64,000 nt of DNA from Tragulus kanchil. Its lineage: Eukaryota > Chordata > Mammalia > Artiodactyla > Tragulidae. The position numbers were made by a program, and so were the translations under genes. Location: contig JAIOJX010000026.1 of the NCBI GenBank assembly GCA_022376925.1, forward strand, positions 257,359,330 to 257,423,329, given 5' to 3'. The notes beneath the pieces are model-generated. The model saw only the letters and a list, made by a program, of their open reading frames with translations, did no database searches and was not told where the DNA came from. Below, one piece after another: positions 59,855-64,000 of this stretch; the stretch's first letter is position 1, and each line of letters starts with the position of its first letter.

Positions 59855-62800
59855 AGACATCTCAAATAACTGGTATCATAGTGTGCAGTCTTTTGCTTCT
59901 GACTCCTTTCCTGAACAAAATGTTTTTGACAACCATGTGTTTGTAGCTCAGTATTGCACTATATGGATATACCACAATGTATCAGTTTATCATCTAATGA
60001 ACTTCTGAATTATTTTCTACACTCTATTTTGAATAATGCTGCTGTGAGTATTTGTGAACATGTCTGTGTGTGAGACTGTATTTTGATTTCTCTTAAGATT
60101 TCTAGAAGAGAAATTTTTGGTTTATATAGTAAGTTGATGTTTAAAATGCTGGTAACATTTTAAATTATCATCAGTAATGCATGAAACCTACACTTTGTTC
60201 ACATTTTCACCATCACTTTTTTTTTTTTTTTTATAGCCATTTGAATGGATTTGTAGTGGTCCCTCATGATTTTACTTCACATTTCTCCAATGACTAAAAA
60301 TGTTGAGCATCTTTTGAATGATTATAAGCCATTCATATATTTTCTTTGATTTGATTTTCCTTTTTTAATTGAATTGTATATTTTCTCTTAGATACATATA
60401 TCTTGCCAAATTTTCTTCCAGTCTGTTGCTTGTCTTTTCATTTTTCAAATCAGTCTTTTAAATCACAAAGTCTTAACTTGGGTGCTATCCAGTATACCAT
60501 TTTTTTTCTTTATTGACCATGGTTTTTGTGTCACATATAGTAACACTTTACCCAATTCAAAGATTTTCTTGTGTTTTCTTGTGTTTCACTTGAAGTTTTA
60601 CAGTGCTTTTCTCTTACATTTAGGTATAGAGTCCATTTTGAGTCAGTTTTTGAATACAGTATAAAATAAACTATAAATTTTATAGGTTTTCTTTTCTTGA
60701 TTGTAAACATCCTACTGTCTTTGCAACTATTTGTTGAAAAAGCTAACTTTCTCCATTGATTCGTTCTTATTGAAATTCAATTGAACTTAGCTTCTGAGAA
60801 TTTATTCAGGCACTCTCAACTCCGTTCCACCCATCTGTCCATCTGTCCTTATGCTAGTGCCACACTATCTTGCTTACTGTGGACTTAAGTTTTAAAGCCA
60901 GGTATTATATGTCTCTCAATAATTTTTTCTCCTTAAAAATACTTTTCACTCTTTCAGGTGCTTTTATTTTTCACATAAATTTTAGGATCAACTTATCTCT
61001 TAATTTCTTAATTTCTATCAAAAGACCCTAAAAGCATATAATAGAGATTGTAAAACATTAAGAAATCAATTTGCAGAGAACTGTCATCCTGAAGATTATT
61101 GGAACTTTAAACCATGAAGATAGAATCTGTGAAGTTCTCTCAGCTTTTTTTAAATTGCATGTTTATTTTTTTTTTTAATTGAGTATTTGTGAACATGTCT
61201 GTGTGTGAGACTGTATTTTGATTTCTCTTAAGATTTCTAGAAGAGAAATTTTTGGTTTATATAGTAAGTTGATGTTTAAAATGCTGGTAACATTTTAAAT
61301 TATCATCAGTAATGCATGAAACCTACACTTTGTTCACATTTTCACCATCACTTTTTTTTTTTTTTTATTATAGCCATTTGAATGGATTTGTAGTGGTCCC
61401 TCATGATTTTACTTCACATTTCTCCAATGACTAAAAATGTTGAGCATCTTTTGAATGATTATAAGCCATTCATATATTTTCTTTGATTTGATTTTCCTTT
61501 TTTAATTGAATTGTATATTTTCTCTTAGATACATATATCTTGCCAAATTTTCTTCCAGTCTGTTGCTTGTCTTTTCATTTTTCAAATCAGTCTTTTAAAT
61601 CACAAAGTCTTAACTTGGGTGCTATCCAGTATACCATTTTTTTTCTTTATTGACCATGGTTTTTGTGTCACATATAGTAACACTTTACCCAATTCAAAGA
61701 TTTTCTTGTGTTTTCTTGTGTTTCACTTGAAGTTTTACAGTGCTTTTCTCTTACATTTAGGTATAGAGTCCATTTTGAGTCAGTTTTTGAATACAGTATA
61801 AAATAAACTATAAATTTTATAGGTTTTCTTTTCTTGATTGTAAACATCCTACTGTCTTTGCAACTATTTGTTGAAAAAGCTAACTTTCTCCATTGATTCG
61901 TTCTTATTGAAATTCAATTGAACTTAGCTTCTGAGAATTTATTCAGGCACTCTCAACTCCGTTCCACCCATCTGTCCATCTGTCCTTATGCTAGTGCCAC
62001 ACTATCTTGCTTACTGTGGACTTAAGTTTTAAAGCCAGGTATTATATGTCTCTCAATAATTTTTTCTCCTTAAAAATACTTTTCACTCTTTCAGGTGCTT
62101 TTATTTTTCACATAAATTTTAGGATCAACTTATCTCTTAATTTCTTAATTTCTATCAAAAGACCCTAAAAGCATATAATAGAGATTGTAAAACATTAAGA
62201 AATCAATTTGCAGAGAACTGTCATCCTGAAGATTATTGGAACTTTAAACCATGAAGATAGAATCTGTGAAGTTCTCTCAGCTATGTTTTATATGTTATAG
62301 TACATGAGTCTTGGAACATGTTTATTTATTTTCTCCTACATATATTGTTGTTTTTGATGCTATTGAAAATAAAAATCTTCTTAATTCTATTGTCACATTT
62401 TCATTTCTATACATATAATAGATTTGCATGGATTCCATGGGATTTTATATTTACTAGATAATTTCATCTGCCAATACAAATACAGTTTTATGGTTTCCTT
62501 CCAAATATTTGGACACCTTTAATTTTCAAAAATTTGACCTCACTTTATTGTACTAGCTAGAGACCCTTGTATAATGTTGAATAGAATTGGTGAAAAAGTG
62601 AACATTTTTGCCTTATTTACAAATGTAGGAAAAAGTATTTTGTCTTTCATCATCCAAAATGGTATTACATGTGGAGTTTTTAGATGCCCTTTATGAGTCT
62701 TATGATATTCCCCTCTATTAGTAGTTTGTTAAGAGGTTTTATTGTGAATAGGTGAGGACTTTTATTAACTGTTTTTCCCTCTATTCATTGATACAATCAT

Positions 62801-62925
62801 GTGATTTTACTTTTTTAGCCTGCTAATATGGTGGATTTCATTGATATTTTTAATATTAAACTTGCTTTGCATCACTGGAATAAACTCCATTTGATTATGA
62901 TATAACTTTTTAGACTGAGGTCATT
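59855..62925 (-). mobile_element. Ancient antisense L1 relic, 3' UTR into ORF2
   Basis: On the plus strand the order is the antisense of an old L1: 'gaataatgctgctgtgagta', 'ttcacatttctccaatgact', 'gttgagcatcttttgaatga', 'gtctgttgcttgtcttttca', 'ggtatagagtccattttgag', 'agtgccacactatcttgctt', then the reverse-transcriptase region ending in 'tgctttgcatcactggaata'. All frames are broken. Duplication 21 lies inside it; without that the relic is about 1.9 kb. Confidence 0.85.
60043..62330 (+). repeat. Direct duplication 21 (period about 1135-1137)
   Basis: Bases 60043-61178 repeat at about 61179-62330. The left copy's end (61143-61180) is a corrupted form of 62281-62335: after 'gttctctcagct' it has T-rich noise, then 'catgtttattt', which recurs in the right copy about 30 bases further on. 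Internal T-runs differ by about two bases. Confidence 0.95.
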
Positions 62926-62955
62926 ATATATTCACAAGCATTTGTAAAAAAAAAA

Positions 62956-63250
62956 AATACAAAACAAGGGACTTCCCTGGTAGTCCAGTGGGTAGGGAGT
63001 CTGCCTTGCAATTCAAGGGGCACCTGTTCGATACCTGACCTGGGAGGATCCCATGTGCTGTGGAGCGGCTGGACTGGTGTGTCCAATTGTGAGCCAGTGC
63101 TCTGGTGCTCCTGCACCCAAAAGCTGCTGCTTTGCAATGGGAGAGGCCACTGCAATGGGAGGCATGCACAGGCCAAGGGATAACGATAGATGAAATAAAG
63201 AGATAAATAAAAGAGGCCAAATTTTTTAAAAAAATAGTAATAATACAAAA
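62956..63250 (+). mobile_element. CHR-type SINE in antisense L1 background
   Basis: Head 'gggacttccctggtagtcca' at 62968, 'ggtagggagtctgccttgca', 'gggaggatcccatgtgctg', 'gagaggccactgcaatggga', and a tail of 'aaataaaagaggccaaat'. Short direct repeats 'aatacaaaa' at 62956-62964 and 63242-63250 are a probable target-site duplication. Confidence 0.92.
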
Positions 63251-63289
63251 TGATATTCATACCCTTTTTGCAATTTCCACTAATAATGT

Positions 63290-64000
63290 CTTACAAAACT
63301 ATATTACAATATAACAACTAGAATATTGACATTGATACAATCCATCTAATTTATTTAGATGTTCCCTATTTTAATTATACTCGTTTGTGTTTGTATGTGC
63401 GTGTATATATTTCATCACATCAATTGCATGTCAAAGGTCACAGTCAAAGATATAGAATAGTTGCATCACAAAAAGGATCCCTTATGTCACACTATTATAA
63501 CTATACCCAATTTCCTCCTACCTCCCATCATGTCCTAACCCAAGGCAATGATGAATCTGTTCTCCATTACTGAAATTTGGTCTTTTCAAAATGTATATAA
63601 ATGGAATAATACAGTATATAAACTTTTTTGGATTGGCTTTTTTACTCAGAATACTTTCATAGAGATTCAAACATCGTTATATGTATCTATATTTCATTCT
63701 TCTTTACTGCTAAGTGGCATCACATGGCCTTTACATACCTTAATTCAGCTGGTGCTTTTTATGAATAAAAGCACTAGGAATTTGCATATACAGGTGTCTA
63801 CATGAACAAATAAATTTATCCTCTGTGATAAATGCCCAAAAGTGGAATTCTTTCAGTCTCATGGTAAATGTGCATAAAGTTTTATACAAATTTTTGAAAC
63901 GGCTAGCCAGAATGGTTAGCAAATGTTTTCATCCAGTCCGAAGTTATCTTCTCATTCTCTTGACCATGTCTTTCAAAAAAAGGAAATTATCAAATTTCAC
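63290..64000 (-). mobile_element. Second ancient antisense L1 3'-UTR relic (continues past the window)
   Basis: 'cctcctacctcccatcatgt', 'ggcaatgatgaatctgttct', 'tataaatggaataatacagt', 'catagagattcaaacatcgt' and 'gcccaaaagtggaattcttt' follow the antisense order of an L1M-type 3' UTR. It begins a new 3' end, so it is a separate insertion from the preceding relic. Confidence 0.75.

Noticed and set aside
1..62330. CRISPR array, satellite or VNTR explanation for the repeated units
   Set aside because: Each unit is different, occurs essentially twice, is about 1.1 kb long and shares no core sequence with the other units.

Overview
This is nuclear DNA from a ruminant (cattle, sheep, goat or deer lineage). 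The evidence is the set of mobile elements: BovB LINE 3' ends, Bov-tA SINEs, CHR-type tRNA-Glu-derived SINEs and a ruminant-type L1 tail, on top of ancient mammalian MIR, L1M and Tigger-like relics. The sequence is AT-rich and CpG-poor. I find no protein-coding gene, exon, tRNA, rRNA or CRISPR array. Every open frame longer than about 60 codons is repeat sequence, noise, or an artefact of a duplication junction. The window reads as intergenic (gene-desert) or deep intronic DNA.

The dominant structure is not a gene system. I count 21 head-to-tail, near-identical duplications at unrelated places, nearly all with a period of about 1.02-1.15 kb. Their junctions lie near 278, 2390, 5567, 10100, 12198, 14030, 16892, 20960, 24092, 26988, 28867, 32175, 34127, 38334, 41480, 43625, 45955, 47914, 54213, 57811 and 61180. 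Inside a pair the copies differ mainly in homopolymer or microsatellite length and a few substitutions. At many junctions, however, the end of the left copy, the start of the right copy, or both, are visibly degraded versions of the correct sequence. That pattern fits unmerged, error-rich contig or read overlaps (false duplications) much better than 21 independent biological duplications. Collapsing them would leave roughly 42 kb of real sequence.

Layout, left to right. 1-1415: a BovB scrap inside a duplication. 1744-6880: one decayed, 5'-truncated L1 containing two false duplications. 7276-8870: Bov-tA, CHR SINE and two MIRs. 8890-19045: AT-rich sequence with MIR relics and four duplications. 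19050-25650: BovB tails, a MIR, two CHR-type SINEs, a purine tract and two duplications. 25650-30400: one CHR SINE seen twice. 30500-37440: about 7 kb almost free of recognisable repeats (about 5 kb after collapse), the best place for conserved non-coding elements. 37450-39090: a Tigger/MER2-like transposon with a nested Bov-tA, seen twice. 39400-50000: Bov-tA (twice), an antisense L1 relic (twice), microsatellites and unique DNA. 50004-50371 and 52534-52836: two CHR SINEs with perfect target-site duplications. 55466-55648: an L1 3' tail. 59345-64000: Bov-tA, two antisense L1 relics and a CHR SINE.

No genes act together here. The main value of the window is as a map of repeats and of probable assembly errors.
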